DNA of 64,000 bases, taken from contig NZ_JAPPRJ010000002.1 of assembly GCF_026672545.1 (NCBI RefSeq), positions 310,001 to 374,000 on the forward strand. The letters are read 5' to 3'. The notes under the pieces were generated by a model. It did no database searches. It saw nothing but the letters and a program-made list of their open reading frames with translations, and was not told where the DNA came from. Of this stretch, positions 16,031-25,351 are shown one piece after another (position 1 is the stretch's first letter; every line of letters starts with the position of its first letter). Source of the stretch: Rhizobium sp. SL86. Its GTDB lineage: Bacteria > Pseudomonadota > Alphaproteobacteria > Rhizobiales > Rhizobiaceae. A program made the position numbers and the translations under genes.

Positions 16031-16960
16031 CTAGAACTGCACCTTGTCGCCGCCCTTCAGATCAAGCACCTCGCGCGCCTCGTCCGGCGTTGCCACCTCG
16101 CAGCCGAGATCCTCGATGATGCGGCGGATCTTTGCCACCTGTTCGGCATTGCTGGCGGCGAGCTTGCCGCGACGGATGAACAGGCTATCCTCGAGGCCGA
16201 CGCGCACATTGCCGCCCATCTGGCTGGCGGTTGCGGCGAGTGGCATCTGCGCACCGCCGGCGCCCAGCACCGACCAGCGGTAATCCTTGCCGAACAGGCG
16301 GTCGGCGGTGCGTTTCATGAAGATCAGATTGTCCACCTCGGGGCCGATGCCGCCGAGAATGCCGAAGATGAACTGGATGAAGATCGGCGCCTTGAACAGG
16401 CCGATATCCATGCAGAACTTCAGATTATAGAGATGGCCGACATCGTAGCACTCATGCTCGAACTTGATGCCGTGCGGCGCAAGTTGTCTCGCTGCATTGC
16501 CGATATCGGCAAAGGTGTTGCGGAAGATGTAGGTGTCGGAATTGGCAATATAGTCCTTCTCCCAATCGAACTTGAAGGATGAGTACCGCTCGGCCAGCGG
16601 ATGGAACGAGAAGTTCATCGAGCCCATGTTCATCGAACACATTTCCGGCGAAAACGTCAGCGCCGGGCCGATCCGTTCCTCGATCGTGTTTTTCAAGCTG
16701 CCGCCCGTCGAGATGTTGATGACCGCGTCGGTGGCCTGCTTGATGCGCGGCAGGAAGGCGGCGAAATCCTTCGGATCGATCGAGACGCCGCCGTCGTGCG
16801 GCCGTCTGGCGTGTAGATGCAGGATGGAGGCGCCGGCCGCCGCCGCATCGACGGCCTGCCGGGCAATGTCGTCGGGCGTATAGGGCAACGCATCCGACAT
16901 GGTGGGGGTGTGGATCGCGCCGGTGATCGCGCAGGTGATGATGGTTTTTTCCTTGGCCAT
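16031..16960 (-). CDS. 3-keto-5-aminohexanoate cleavage enzyme family (BKACE, DUF849)
   Basis: 309 aa; AAGGAG precedes the ATG. The N-terminus has ITCAITGAIHTPTMSDALPYTPDDIA, then the zinc-binding ILHLHARRPHDGG at about residues 45-57, and the substrate loop INISTGG, all typical of the BKACE family. These enzymes condense a beta-keto acid with acetyl-CoA to give acetoacetate and a new acyl-CoA. It is the last gene of a twelve-gene operon with an SDR and a hydroxyacyl-CoA dehydrogenase that could make the beta-keto acid. The residues that set substrate choice could not be assigned by eye. Confidence 0.9.
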   Translation of the reverse strand: MAKEKTIITCAITGAIHTPTMSDALPYTPDDIARQAVDAAAAGASILHLHARRPHDGGVSIDPKDFAAFLPRIKQATDAVINISTGGSLKNTIEERIGPALTFSPEMCSMNMGSMNFSFHPLAERYSSFKFDWEKDYIANSDTYIFRNTFADIGNAARQLAPHGIKFEHECYDVGHLYNLKFCMDIGLFKAPIFIQFIFGILGGIGPEVDNLIFMKRTADRLFGKDYRWSVLGAGGAQMPLAATASQMGGNVRVGLEDSLFIRRGKLAASNAEQVAKIRRIIEDLGCEVATPDEAREVLDLKGGDKVQF

Positions 16961-16993
16961 ATCAGGCTCCTTTTCAATGAAGGTCGAGGGGCA

Positions 16994-18007
16994 TCAGCCG
17001 AGCCCGCGCACCCGGCGACTGATGGGAAAGAGCTCGAGGCCGCGCCGCCCCCGGACCAGCCCCCAGAGGCCCGAAGGCGCCTTCAGCATGATGAGGATCG
17101 CCGCAAGCCCCATCGCGATGAGGTAGACGGTGCCGAGATCGGCAAGCGTTTCGCGCAGCGCAAAGAAGATCAGAGTGCCGATGATCGAGCCTTCGATCGT
17201 GCCGATGCCGCCGATGACGACGATGAAGATGACGAAGGCCGTCCAGTCATTCGGCGAAAACGCGGCGTCCGGAGAAATTCTGAGCTTCTGCAGGAAAATG
17301 AGCGCGCCAACCAGCGTCGTCAGCCCCGCCGTCACGAGATAGACAACGAATTTGGTTTTCCAGATATCGATGCCGAGGGAGCGCGCCGCCAGCTCGTTGT
17401 CGCGGATTGCCATCAGGGCGATGCCTCGCCGCGATCTGAGAAACAGGAAGACTGCCCCGATGACGACCACCGCCACGCCGAGCGCCAGCCAGTAGGCAAG
17501 CGCCTCGCGCAGGAAACGCCCGCTGGCGAGCGTGGTGACGACCGAGACCGGCAGCGAGATCCCCGAGCCGCCGCCAAGCGCAGAAACCTGCGCCGCCGTT
17601 AGCCGGAAGACTTCGGCCACAACCCAGGTGCCGATGGCAAAATAAGCGCCTCGCAGCCGGAAGATCAGTGTCGCGACCGGCGCAGCGATGAGCGCACCGA
17701 TCAGCGGTGCCAGCGCAATGGCGAGCAGCGGATGCAGGCCGGCAAGCAGCGTGAGCGCAAAGAAGACATAACCGCCAAGCCCCACATAGGCCTGTTGTCC
17801 GACCGAGACGAGGCCGGCATAACCGGCAAGCAGATTCCAGAGTGATGCCAGCGCCAGGTAGAGAAAGATCTCTCCGAACAGACGCAGGTCCGCCCGGCCC
17901 GCCCACCAGGGGGCGAGTGCCATGACGACGATGATGACGAGGAGAACCCCCATGGCGACGGTGGAGAGCCGGGTGGAACGGGAAACGGAAAGCGTCTGGT
18001 CCGGCAT
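16994..18007 (-). CDS. livM: Branched-chain amino acid-type ABC transporter permease (LivM)
   Basis: 337 aa with about 9-10 hydrophobic segments. The LivM pattern is present: LASLWNLLAGYAGLVSVGQQAYVGLGGYVFF near the start, then RGIALMAIRDNELAARSLGID, the conserved loop that contacts the ATPase, and GGIGTIEGSIIGTLIFF. Its ATG overlaps the stop of the LivH gene (TGATG). Together with LivH, LivG, LivF and two binding proteins it forms an inner-membrane importer; in such operons aromatic acids are known ligands, and the neighbours here point to a phenolic substrate rather than an amino acid. Confidence 0.92.
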   Translation of the reverse strand: MPDQTLSVSRSTRLSTVAMGVLLVIIVVMALAPWWAGRADLRLFGEIFLYLALASLWNLLAGYAGLVSVGQQAYVGLGGYVFFALTLLAGLHPLLAIALAPLIGALIAAPVATLIFRLRGAYFAIGTWVVAEVFRLTAAQVSALGGGSGISLPVSVVTTLASGRFLREALAYWLALGVAVVVIGAVFLFLRSRRGIALMAIRDNELAARSLGIDIWKTKFVVYLVTAGLTTLVGALIFLQKLRISPDAAFSPNDWTAFVIFIVVIGGIGTIEGSIIGTLIFFALRETLADLGTVYLIAMGLAAILIMLKAPSGLWGLVRGRRGLELFPISRRVRGLG

Positions 18008-18870
18008 CAGTCGATCCTCGGGAAAAGGCCGCGCGGGCGCACCGCCAGAATGATGAGAAACACCAGGTGACCGGCCTGGACCTGAAAGCCAGGATCGATC
18101 TTGGCGCCCAGCGTCTGGGCGACGCCGAGGATGACGCCGCCGGCGAGCGTGCCCCAGATATTGCCCAGCCCACCGATGATGACGGCCTCGAAGCCGAAGA
18201 TCAGCCGTGATCCGCCGGCGGCGGGATCAAAGGAGGTGCGTATGCCAAGAAAGACGCCGGCCAGTGCCGTGACCGCCAGCGCAAGCGCCATGGCGAGTGC
18301 GAAGATGTGGGCTCGGTTGATGCCCATCAGCTGGACGATATCCTGACGGTCGGACGTTGCGCGGAAAGCGCGGCCGAGCGCGGTGTGATAAAACATCCAT
18401 TGCAACAGGCCGATCACGAGGACGGCGGTCATGAAGACGATCAGTGGCAGGACGCCGACCGAGACAGGCCCGATGCCGAGGCTCGCGGTCTCGATCGCCC
18501 CTGCCTTGAGCTTCTGCGGGTCGGCGCTATAAAATGTCAGAAGTGCATTCTGGATGATGACCGAAAGCCCGAAGGTGACGAGCAGGGGCGGCAGAATGTC
18601 GTTGCCCATGGTACGGTTCAGAAGCAGCCGCTGCAAGCCATAGCCCGCGAGCGCCATCACGGGAACGACGATCAGCGCCGCCGCCAGCGGGTGCAGGCCC
18701 AGCATCACCGAGGTCGTCAGCGCCACATAGCTCGACAGGACGATCAGATCGCCATGCGCGATGTTGACGAGCCGCATGACCCCGAAAATCAGGCTGAGGC
18801 CGGCTGCAAACAGCGCATAGAGCCCGCCGAGAAGAATGCCCTGAATGATAGGTTCCAGCCAGAATTCCAT
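18007..18870 (-). CDS. livH: Branched-chain amino acid-type ABC transporter permease (LivH)
   Basis: 287 aa, about 8 membrane segments. Motifs: GGLYALFAAGLSLIFGVMRLVNIAHGDLIVL at the N-terminus and the coupling loop LGRAFRATSDRQDIVQLMGIN in the middle, then GFEAVIIGGLGNIWGTLAGG near the end. It partners LivM. Only 3 bases separate it from the upstream LivF gene. Confidence 0.92.
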   Translation of the reverse strand: MEFWLEPIIQGILLGGLYALFAAGLSLIFGVMRLVNIAHGDLIVLSSYVALTTSVMLGLHPLAAALIVVPVMALAGYGLQRLLLNRTMGNDILPPLLVTFGLSVIIQNALLTFYSADPQKLKAGAIETASLGIGPVSVGVLPLIVFMTAVLVIGLLQWMFYHTALGRAFRATSDRQDIVQLMGINRAHIFALAMALALAVTALAGVFLGIRTSFDPAAGGSRLIFGFEAVIIGGLGNIWGTLAGGVILGVAQTLGAKIDPGFQVQAGHLVFLIILAVRPRGLFPRID

Positions 18871-18873
18871 GGG

Positions 18874-19578
18874 CTATATCCCGAAATAGGCGCGGCTGAT
18901 CTCGTCATGCGAGACCTTGCCCGATGGGCCTGTCAGCGAAACGCGACCTTCCTGCAGGCAGTAGACGCGCGATGAAACCGAAAGAGCCTTGGCGATGTCC
19001 TGTTCGACCACGATGGCGGTCAGGCCCTCGCCGATGATGCCGGGCAGTGCTTCGTAGATCGACCGGATGATGACGGGTGCGAGCCCCAGGCTGATTTCAT
19101 CCATCATGATCAGCTCCGGGTTCGACATCAACGCCCGTCCGATCGCCACCATCTGCTGCTGGCCGCCGGAGAGTGACGTGGCGGGTGCATTGCGTCGCTC
19201 CTCGAGCACGGGAAACAGGTCGTAAATGCGCTTGAGGCTCCACGGACCCTTGCGTTTCAACTGCCCGCCTATCATCAGGTTTTCCTCGACGCTGAGGGAG
19301 GCAAAGAGAAGCCTTCCCTCCGGAACGAGCGCGATGCCGAGGGCCGCGATCTGATCGACGCGCATGCCGCCGATCGGACGCCCTTTCCAGCACACCGCGT
19401 CCGGCCGCGCACGGAGAAAGCCGGTGACGGCGCGCATCAGCGTCGTCTTGCCTGCGCCGTTTGCCCCGATCACCGCGATGACATCACCGCGGTTAACCTG
19501 CATCCCGACGCCATAAAGGGCCTGGAAATCGCCGTAGAAGGCGTCGAGCCGCTGGATGTCGAGAAGCGCCTCAGTCAT
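18874..19578 (-). CDS. livF: ABC transporter ATP-binding protein (LivF)
   Basis: 234 aa. Walker A is GANGAGKTT at about residues 33-41, the ABC signature is LSGGQQQMVAIGRAL, and Walker B is LIMMDEISLGLAP. The LivF type is shown by the short length and the C-terminal VYCLQEGRVSLTG. It energises the LivH/LivM permease. Its start overlaps the end of LivG by 8 bases. Confidence 0.93.
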   Translation of the reverse strand: MTEALLDIQRLDAFYGDFQALYGVGMQVNRGDVIAVIGANGAGKTTLMRAVTGFLRARPDAVCWKGRPIGGMRVDQIAALGIALVPEGRLLFASLSVEENLMIGGQLKRKGPWSLKRIYDLFPVLEERRNAPATSLSGGQQQMVAIGRALMSNPELIMMDEISLGLAPVIIRSIYEALPGIIGEGLTAIVVEQDIAKALSVSSRVYCLQEGRVSLTGPSGKVSHDEISRAYFGI

Positions 19579-20299
19579 GAGCGACGATCCCCATGTAGAT
19601 CTCCTGCACCTCGCGGCTCTCCATCACAGTGCGCGGGGGGCCGTCGGCGATCTTGCGCCCGAAGTCGATGACGATCAGCCGGTCAACCACGGCAAGCAGC
19701 GCGTGAACGACGTGTTCGATCCAGACGATTGAAACCCCTGTCGCCCGAACCTCGCGGATCGTATCGATCAGCGAATGGCATTCGCGCTCCGTCAGCCCGC
19801 CGGCAATTTCATCGAGCAGAAGCACCCTTGGCCGGGCACACAGGGCGCGGGCCAGCTCGAGCCGCTTGCGCTCGAGGAGCGTCAGACTACCGGCCATCGC
19901 ATTCGCCTTCTTGAGCAGGCCGGTGCGCGCCAGCACATCCAGGCAAAGCTCGTCGGAATCTGCGCCTGTCAGTCCCGCCCCTTGTGTGCTCGCCACGGAC
20001 ACGTTTTCAAAGATGGTCATGGCCGCGAAAGGTTGCGGCACCTGAAAGCTACGGGCAATGCCGGCTCGGCAGCGCTTGGGCGCGGACCAGGCGGAGATGT
20101 CCTGACCGCCGAGCCGGATTGCGCCACGATCCGCCCTGATCGTGCCGGTCACCAGATTGAACATCGAGGTCTTGCCCGCGCCGTTCGGGCCCAGCACGCC
20201 AAGCGCCTCACCCTCTTCCAGTGCCCAACTCTGGTGATCGGCGACGACGATGGCGCCATAGGCCTTTCCAACCCCGTCGAGTTCAAGGATCGCGGTCAT
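19571..20299 (-). CDS. livG: ABC transporter ATP-binding protein (LivG)
   Basis: 242 aa from the ATG at 20299 with CAGGAGA ahead; a longer ORF upstream is not conserved-looking. Walker A is GPNGAGKTS, Walker B is VLLLDEIAGGL. The signature is the degenerate form TLLERKRLELARAL, as in a known subset of LivG proteins, so it is not evidence of damage. It forms the ATPase pair with LivF. Confidence 0.92.
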   Translation of the reverse strand: MTAILELDGVGKAYGAIVVADHQSWALEEGEALGVLGPNGAGKTSMFNLVTGTIRADRGAIRLGGQDISAWSAPKRCRAGIARSFQVPQPFAAMTIFENVSVASTQGAGLTGADSDELCLDVLARTGLLKKANAMAGSLTLLERKRLELARALCARPRVLLLDEIAGGLTERECHSLIDTIREVRATGVSIVWIEHVVHALLAVVDRLIVIDFGRKIADGPPRTVMESREVQEIYMGIVAHD

Positions 20300-20331
20300 G
20301 AGATCTCCTGCGAAGGTGCGGGTCGCACGTG

Positions 20332-21606
20332 TCAGGCCAGAAGGTGCAGCTTGCCCGTCACCGGAATGACAGGTGCTGGCGCATTGGTGACGATCTTGAG
20401 GGCCACACCATCGCCGTCCTTCTGCCACTGGCCTCCGACGAGCGGCGTTTTGGTGACGTTCTTTACCGGCCCCTTCGACCAGTTGACCGGACCGATGATG
20501 GTGTTGAGATCCGTCGCGGCGATCGCCTTGATGATGGCGGCCGGATCATCGAGGTCTTCCGCGCGCGCCACGACGCTGGCGACGACCTCGAACAGCGCGT
20601 GCTTGAAGCCGATCGGCTGCGTCCACGGACGTCCCGTTGCCTGGCTATAGCCGTTTGCAAGCTCGGCCGAACTGACCCCGGTCAAGGAAGACTTGAACGG
20701 GTGGGATGGCGACCACCAGACTTCCGAGGTCAATCCGATGCCGCGCGGGCCAAGCCCGGTGATGACGCTGGGGAAGAGCAGGGCCTTGCCGATGGTGACG
20801 ATCTTCGGCTTGAAACCCTGCTGTGCGGCCTGGGACCAGAAGGTGGCAAAATCCGGCGGGATCATGTTGCCTGTGACGATCTCACAGCCCGCCTGCTTGA
20901 AGGCATTGATCTGGTGGGTGAAGTCGTCCGAGAGCGGCTGATAGCGGCCAGGATCGGTCAGCGTGTAACCCGCCGCGGCGAGCGGTTTCGGCAGGCCGAG
21001 TTCCGCATCGCCCCACGCATTGCCGTCAGCATCATTGGGAAAAAGGCCGGCAACCTTCTTCGGCACACCCGCCTCGCTCCACATGGCGAGGAAGACGGCA
21101 ATCACGTCCTCCAGTCCCCAGAAGAAGTGATAGGTGCTGTCAAAGCCGGTGTCCGGCTTACCGCCGCGGCCAAAGAAATAGGGTTGCCACGGGCAATCGG
21201 TGGTGATGCAGGGAACCTGGTTCACCTCCGCCTGGTCGGAGACCGGATTGACGGTATCCGGCGTGGAGGCGGCGACGATGATATTGACCTCATCCTTGAG
21301 GATCAGTTCGGATGCGACTTCAGCGGCCCGGTTCGGGTTCGACTGGCTGTCCTTCGAAATGATCTCGATTTTCCAGCGCTTGCCGTTGTTGTCGATGCCG
21401 TCGCTGAAGCGTTTGGCGATGGCGGATAAAATGTAATCATCGGCTTCCGCAAACCCGGCCAGTGGACCGGTGCGCGGGCTGACGTGGCCGATCTTCAGCG
21501 TCGGCGTTGCCGCATAGGCCCGTGTGTGTCTCAGTATGGCCGGTGCCGCGACGACTGCCATGGTGCCAGCCATGAACGCACGGCGATTGGTGTTGATCAT
21601 CTTCAT
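20332..21606 (-). CDS. ABC transporter substrate-binding protein, Peripla_BP_6 type, Tat-exported (copy 1)
   Basis: 424 aa; GGAGGAGG precedes the ATG. The N-terminus TNRRAFMAG followed by a mild hydrophobic stretch and AYAA is a twin-arginine signal, so the protein is exported folded. The mature part begins with PTLKIGHVSPRTGPLAGFAEAD and has the LivK-like double-lobed pattern (SNPNRAAEVASELILKDEVNIIV). It is clearly paralogous to the protein at 22305-23561 along its whole length, including matching NANGDAxFG-like and C-terminal KNVTKTPLVGGQW segments. With its own ABC ATPases and permeases immediately downstream it should capture the operon's substrate. Confidence 0.9.
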   Translation of the reverse strand: MKMINTNRRAFMAGTMAVVAAPAILRHTRAYAATPTLKIGHVSPRTGPLAGFAEADDYILSAIAKRFSDGIDNNGKRWKIEIISKDSQSNPNRAAEVASELILKDEVNIIVAASTPDTVNPVSDQAEVNQVPCITTDCPWQPYFFGRGGKPDTGFDSTYHFFWGLEDVIAVFLAMWSEAGVPKKVAGLFPNDADGNAWGDAELGLPKPLAAAGYTLTDPGRYQPLSDDFTHQINAFKQAGCEIVTGNMIPPDFATFWSQAAQQGFKPKIVTIGKALLFPSVITGLGPRGIGLTSEVWWSPSHPFKSSLTGVSSAELANGYSQATGRPWTQPIGFKHALFEVVASVVARAEDLDDPAAIIKAIAATDLNTIIGPVNWSKGPVKNVTKTPLVGGQWQKDGDGVALKIVTNAPAPVIPVTGKLHLLA

Positions 21607-21629
21607 GTCGTCCTCCTCCCAAAAGACAT

Positions 21630-22292
21630 TCAGAAGCTCGCATCCCCGGTCACCTGCCGGTAGAGAACCGGCAGAAGATCGGCGAGATATCCCATTTCCT
21701 CGATCGCGTGTTTGTGGAGGCCGTGGCAGAACGCGTCGTCCAGTGCCTCCTTGCGAATGGCGGCGCGAACCGGCTCTGGCAGTTCCTCGCCATCATTCTG
21801 GCTGTGCACATCGCCAAACCAGAACCGCGTGCGCATTTCGCAGCCGAAATCGGTGTTGCGCACGAAGTGGCACATGTGGCCGAGATTGATCGGCCGCTCC
21901 AGGGAACCCGGCCGCGCGCACACCCCGACACCATCGACCGCACGATACCCCGCCGGATCGAAGACTTGGAGCGGATCGCGGAAGTGAATCCGGAGCTTGT
22001 GAACCGGACCGGAGCCGCCGAGCGTCTCGTGCACCAGATGCTTGGCGCCGTAATAATTGCCGCCGTTGCCGCGATCTTCCCAGTCGGAAAACAGGTGATC
22101 GCCGGGGTGCCACAGCTTGTACTGATCGGTTCCTCCCAACCAGCCGAACCACCAGTGCACCATCTTTGCCCGGCAATGCGGCATGCGGGTCAAGGCGGCG
22201 ATCGTAACATAACCATCGTCGTAGCGCCGGATGCCGCTTTCCAGGGCGAGATAACCGGGTTTGAGCAGGTCGTTTCTTTCTTCAAAACGCAT
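21630..22292 (-). CDS. DAPG hydrolase (PhlG)/phloretin hydrolase-like C-C hydrolase
   Basis: 220 aa. The pattern MVHWWFGWLGGTDQYKLWHPGDH, then DWEDR, GAKHLVHETLGG and HKLRIHFRDP, HMCHFVRNT and finally HGLHKHAIEEMGYLADLLP resembles the zinc enzymes that cleave an acyl side chain from a phloroglucinol ring (2,4-diacetylphloroglucinol hydrolase PhlG, phloretin hydrolase). The late H-x3-E and the H/E pair in HLVHE are the expected zinc ligands. It is somewhat shorter than PhlG. It lies between the two binding-protein genes, which ties its substrate to the transporter. The family call is by motif memory; the real substrate may be another acyl-phenol or beta-diketone. Confidence 0.72.
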   Translation of the reverse strand: MRFEERNDLLKPGYLALESGIRRYDDGYVTIAALTRMPHCRAKMVHWWFGWLGGTDQYKLWHPGDHLFSDWEDRGNGGNYYGAKHLVHETLGGSGPVHKLRIHFRDPLQVFDPAGYRAVDGVGVCARPGSLERPINLGHMCHFVRNTDFGCEMRTRFWFGDVHSQNDGEELPEPVRAAIRKEALDDAFCHGLHKHAIEEMGYLADLLPVLYRQVTGDASF

Positions 22293-22304
22293 TGTCGCTC
22301 CTCC

Positions 22305-23561
22305 CTAGAGTGCCTGCAACGATCGTGTGACCGGAATGGCAAGCGTTGTTGGATTGGCCGCGATTTCAAGCCCATAGCCCGCGCCGTCCCAGTGCCACTG
22401 TCCGCCCATCATCGCCGCCTTGGCGACGTTGGCGATGGGGCTTTTCGACCAGTTCGCCGGACCAAGCGTGGTTTCCATGTCGGTTGATCGGATCGCCGCG
22501 ATGACGGCTGCCGGATCGGACACGTCCGAAGCGCGTTTCAGGACATCGACAGCAAGATCGAGGAGCGCGTGTTTGTATCCGACGGTCTGCACCCAGGGGC
22601 GTCCGGTCGCTGCCTGCCACGCGGCTGCGATCTCCGCCGCCGTTTCCCCGGTCGTTGCAGAACGGAAGGGGAAAGCCGGGTGCCAACCGAGCTCCGTCGA
22701 GAGACGGTCGCCGCCTTTGCCCAGTGCCTCGAGCGTTGCAGGCAGGAGCAGGCACTTCCCGATCGTCGCGGCCTTGGGTCGGAAACCCTTCTGAGCGGAC
22801 TGCGACCAGAAGCTCAGGAATTCGGGCGGGATCATCGTTCCCATCACGATGTCGACCCCTGCCTGCTGGAAGGCCGCAATCTGAGCGGAAAAATCGTCCG
22901 CCATCGGCGTGTAGCGACCCGGATCGATAACCTCGTAACCGGCGGCTTTCAGGGCTGGCGGGAAACCAAAACTTGCGTCACCCCAGGCATTGCCGTCTAC
23001 ATCATTGGCCAGCAGCAAACCGACTTTGCGATTGGTCGCAAGACCTGACCAGAGCTTCAGATAGGCCGCTATGACATCTTCCAGGCCGAAGGCGAACAGG
23101 AAGGTGTTCTGGAAACCCTTTTGAGGTGAAGAGCCGCGCCCCATGACGAAGGATTGCCAGGGGCAGGCGGTGGAGAGCGAGGGGGTTCCGTTGAGCTCGG
23201 CCTGGTCGGCGACCGGAATGACCGTATCCGGCCCGCCGGAGGACAGAAGCAGCGTCACCTCGTCTCTCAGGATCAGGTCGGACGCGACCTCGGCCGCCCG
23301 GCTCGCGCTTGACTGGCTGTCCTTCACGATGAGGTCTATCGGTCGGCCTCCGACGCCCTCGCTAAAGGCCTTCTTGAACTGCTGGATGACGAAGGCATCC
23401 GGCTGGGCGAAAAATGCCAGCGGGCCGGTGCTGGGCGTTACCAGGCCGATGCGAATGGGCTCAGCCGCAAAACCGCTGCGGGTCCGCAGCAATGCCGGCG
23501 CGGCGAAGGCCACAGCGGCACCTTTCAACACTTGACGTCTGTTCGGTCTCGTTATGCGCAT
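22305..23561 (-). CDS. ABC transporter substrate-binding protein, Peripla_BP_6 type, Tat-exported (copy 2)
   Basis: 418 aa from the ATG at 23561, which has GGAGGAG ahead. The Tat signal is PNRRQVLKGAAVAFAAPALL with a cut after GFAA. The mature protein starts EPIRIGLVTPSTGPLAFFAQPD and is an obvious paralogue of the one at 20332-21606 (shared AARAAEVAS-type, GNAWGDA and PVADQAE segments). The two copies in one operon with one set of permeases suggest two related ligands or two forms of one ligand. Confidence 0.9.
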   Translation of the reverse strand: MRITRPNRRQVLKGAAVAFAAPALLRTRSGFAAEPIRIGLVTPSTGPLAFFAQPDAFVIQQFKKAFSEGVGGRPIDLIVKDSQSSASRAAEVASDLILRDEVTLLLSSGGPDTVIPVADQAELNGTPSLSTACPWQSFVMGRGSSPQKGFQNTFLFAFGLEDVIAAYLKLWSGLATNRKVGLLLANDVDGNAWGDASFGFPPALKAAGYEVIDPGRYTPMADDFSAQIAAFQQAGVDIVMGTMIPPEFLSFWSQSAQKGFRPKAATIGKCLLLPATLEALGKGGDRLSTELGWHPAFPFRSATTGETAAEIAAAWQAATGRPWVQTVGYKHALLDLAVDVLKRASDVSDPAAVIAAIRSTDMETTLGPANWSKSPIANVAKAAMMGGQWHWDGAGYGLEIAANPTTLAIPVTRSLQAL

Positions 23562-23606
23562 CTCGTCTCCTCCTCCGAGAGAGTTCACATGAACCTCTGA
23601 TCAGTT

Positions 23607-24548
23607 TCATTCCTTCCTGGGCAGGATCGTCTCCAGTTTTTGCAGATGGGTCGACACACGGGCTCGGACGGCAGACGCCTCCTCCGGCGTCCATGCATAA
23701 AAACCCTCACCGGATTTCATTCCAAGCCGGCCGCTCGCCACCATCTCCTCCAGAAGGGGGGAAGGGCCACGCCGGTCTTCCAGATCGGCCAGCACCTGGG
23801 CATGGATGTCGAGCGTCAGATCGAGGCCGACGAGATCGGCATTTTCAAGCGGCCCGAGCACCGCAAGCCGGCGGCCGAAGCAGGATTTGATGACGGTATC
23901 GACCGAGGCCGCATCGCAGATGCCGCGCTCGACGAGACTGATGGCTTCCCGCCACAGGGCATGTTGCAGCCGGTTGCCGATAAAACCCGGCACGTCCTTT
24001 GCCACGCGGACCGGTGTCTTTCCTGCGCTTCCGAGCAGTCCCATCATGACGTCCACAACCGGCTCATGCGTCCATTCCGTCTTGATGACCTCCACCAGCG
24101 GGATGAGATGCGGCGGGTTCCACCAGTGTGTTCCAAGAGCGCGCTCCTTCCGCGTCAGCCCGGACATGATCTGCGTGATCGGCATCACGGAGGTGTTGGA
24201 CGCCAGGATGGCGTCGTCTGGTGCGTGGGCCTCGACCTCGGCAAAGATCGCCTGCTTCAGCGCCATCTTTTCAGGTGCCGCTTCGAAGACGGCCTGCGCC
24301 TGTGAGACGGCACCGGCAAGTGTGTCCGAAACGCTGATACGACCAAGGATGAGGGCGATCGTCTCAGGATGTTCGCCGAGCAAGGCCAGGCTGTCGGCGA
24401 TACGTTGTCTGACGGCTGCACGTGCAGCCTCGACGGGATCGTGAACCGTCACGGGATGACCCGCCCGCGCCATGGTGAGCGCGATGCCGTGTCCCATGAG
24501 GCCGGCACCGATCACGGCGATGTTTCGGTGGCTCTCGCTCATGGTCAT
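23607..24548 (-). CDS. 3-hydroxyacyl-CoA dehydrogenase family protein
   Basis: 313 aa, started at the ATG that overlaps the SDR stop (ATGA). The N-terminal Rossmann domain has GAGLMGHGIALTMARAGH (NAD binding), and the catalytic histidine-glutamate pair lies around THWWNPPHLIPLVEV. The C-terminal domain has DVPGFIGNRLQHALWREA. The family oxidises L-3-hydroxyacyl-CoA or free hydroxy acids such as carnitine with NAD. The THWWNPPHL form is common in the hydroxy-acid branch, so a free 3-hydroxy acid is possible, which would make the beta-keto acid that the BKACE enzyme needs. Confidence 0.88.
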   Translation of the reverse strand: MTMSESHRNIAVIGAGLMGHGIALTMARAGHPVTVHDPVEAARAAVRQRIADSLALLGEHPETIALILGRISVSDTLAGAVSQAQAVFEAAPEKMALKQAIFAEVEAHAPDDAILASNTSVMPITQIMSGLTRKERALGTHWWNPPHLIPLVEVIKTEWTHEPVVDVMMGLLGSAGKTPVRVAKDVPGFIGNRLQHALWREAISLVERGICDAASVDTVIKSCFGRRLAVLGPLENADLVGLDLTLDIHAQVLADLEDRRGPSPLLEEMVASGRLGMKSGEGFYAWTPEEASAVRARVSTHLQKLETILPRKE

Positions 24549-25351
24549 CCCGCCGTATAGCCGCCATCGGCATAAAGAATATGCCCGGTGTAAAAATCGG
24601 ATGCCCGCGAGGCGAGGAAGAGCAGCGGCCCGGCAAGATCCTCCGGCTCGCCGAGGCGACCCTTCGGCACGCGGGCGAGGAAGCCGGTGCGCACCTCCTT
24701 CGCGCGTTCCGTATCCTCAAACATCCAGGCCGTCAGCGGCGAACGGAAGACGGTAGGTGCAATGGCATTGACGGTGATGCCCGTCGGTCCCCATTCGCAG
24801 CCGAGTGCTTTGGTGATGCCGTCGACGGCCGCCTTCGAGGCGCAGTAGGCGGTGTAGCCGGCCGGATGGCCGAGCAGTCCGCGGGCTGACGACATCAGCA
24901 CGATCTTGCCGCCTTCACCCTGCTCCAGCATGCGGCTGCCCACGGCTCTTGCCATCAGCCAGGACTGCGTGACATTGGCGTCCATCACGTCCAGGAACCG
25001 GGCCGGCGCCATATCGACGATCTTGGCGACATCATTCTTTCCGGAGGCCACGACCAGGATGTCGACACGCCCGAACTGCGCGACGGTTTCGGCAACAATA
25101 CCCGCGCAGGCAGTCTCATCCGCCGGTCGGGCGTTGATGCTGTGAACGTCGGCGCCGAGTTGCCGGCAGGCATCCGCGGTTTCGGCAAGGGCTGACGCAT
25201 TGCCGGCGACCAGCGCCAGTTTTGCGCCGGCACCCGCCAGAATGCGCGCGGCAAGCGCACCGAAGGCCCCGGAGGCGCCAGTGACGATCGCGACTTTGCC
25301 GCGGACATCGAACAGCAGCGCCGGGTTCCTGAGAAGGTTCTCTTCGGTCAT
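24545..25351 (-). CDS. Short-chain dehydrogenase/reductase
   Basis: 268 aa from the ATG at 25351, which overlaps the cupin stop (ATGA). Features: the NAD(P) site TGASGAFGALAARI, the catalytic serine in VLMSSARGLLG, and YTAYCASKAAVDG with Tyr and Lys. The C-terminus ends in the usual LYADGGYTAG. It is coupled on both sides, so its product stoichiometry follows the cupin and the hydroxyacyl-CoA dehydrogenase. Substrate is probably an alcohol or ketone formed after side-chain cleavage; this is inference. Confidence 0.9.
   Translation of the reverse strand: MTEENLLRNPALLFDVRGKVAIVTGASGAFGALAARILAGAGAKLALVAGNASALAETADACRQLGADVHSINARPADETACAGIVAETVAQFGRVDILVVASGKNDVAKIVDMAPARFLDVMDANVTQSWLMARAVGSRMLEQGEGGKIVLMSSARGLLGHPAGYTAYCASKAAVDGITKALGCEWGPTGITVNAIAPTVFRSPLTAWMFEDTERAKEVRTGFLARVPKGRLGEPEDLAGPLLFLASRASDFYTGHILYADGGYTAG

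Noticed and set aside
19571..20299. LivG damaged because it lacks LSGGQ
   Set aside because: The TLLERKRLELARAL form is a known variant of the signature in this subfamily, and Walker motifs are intact.
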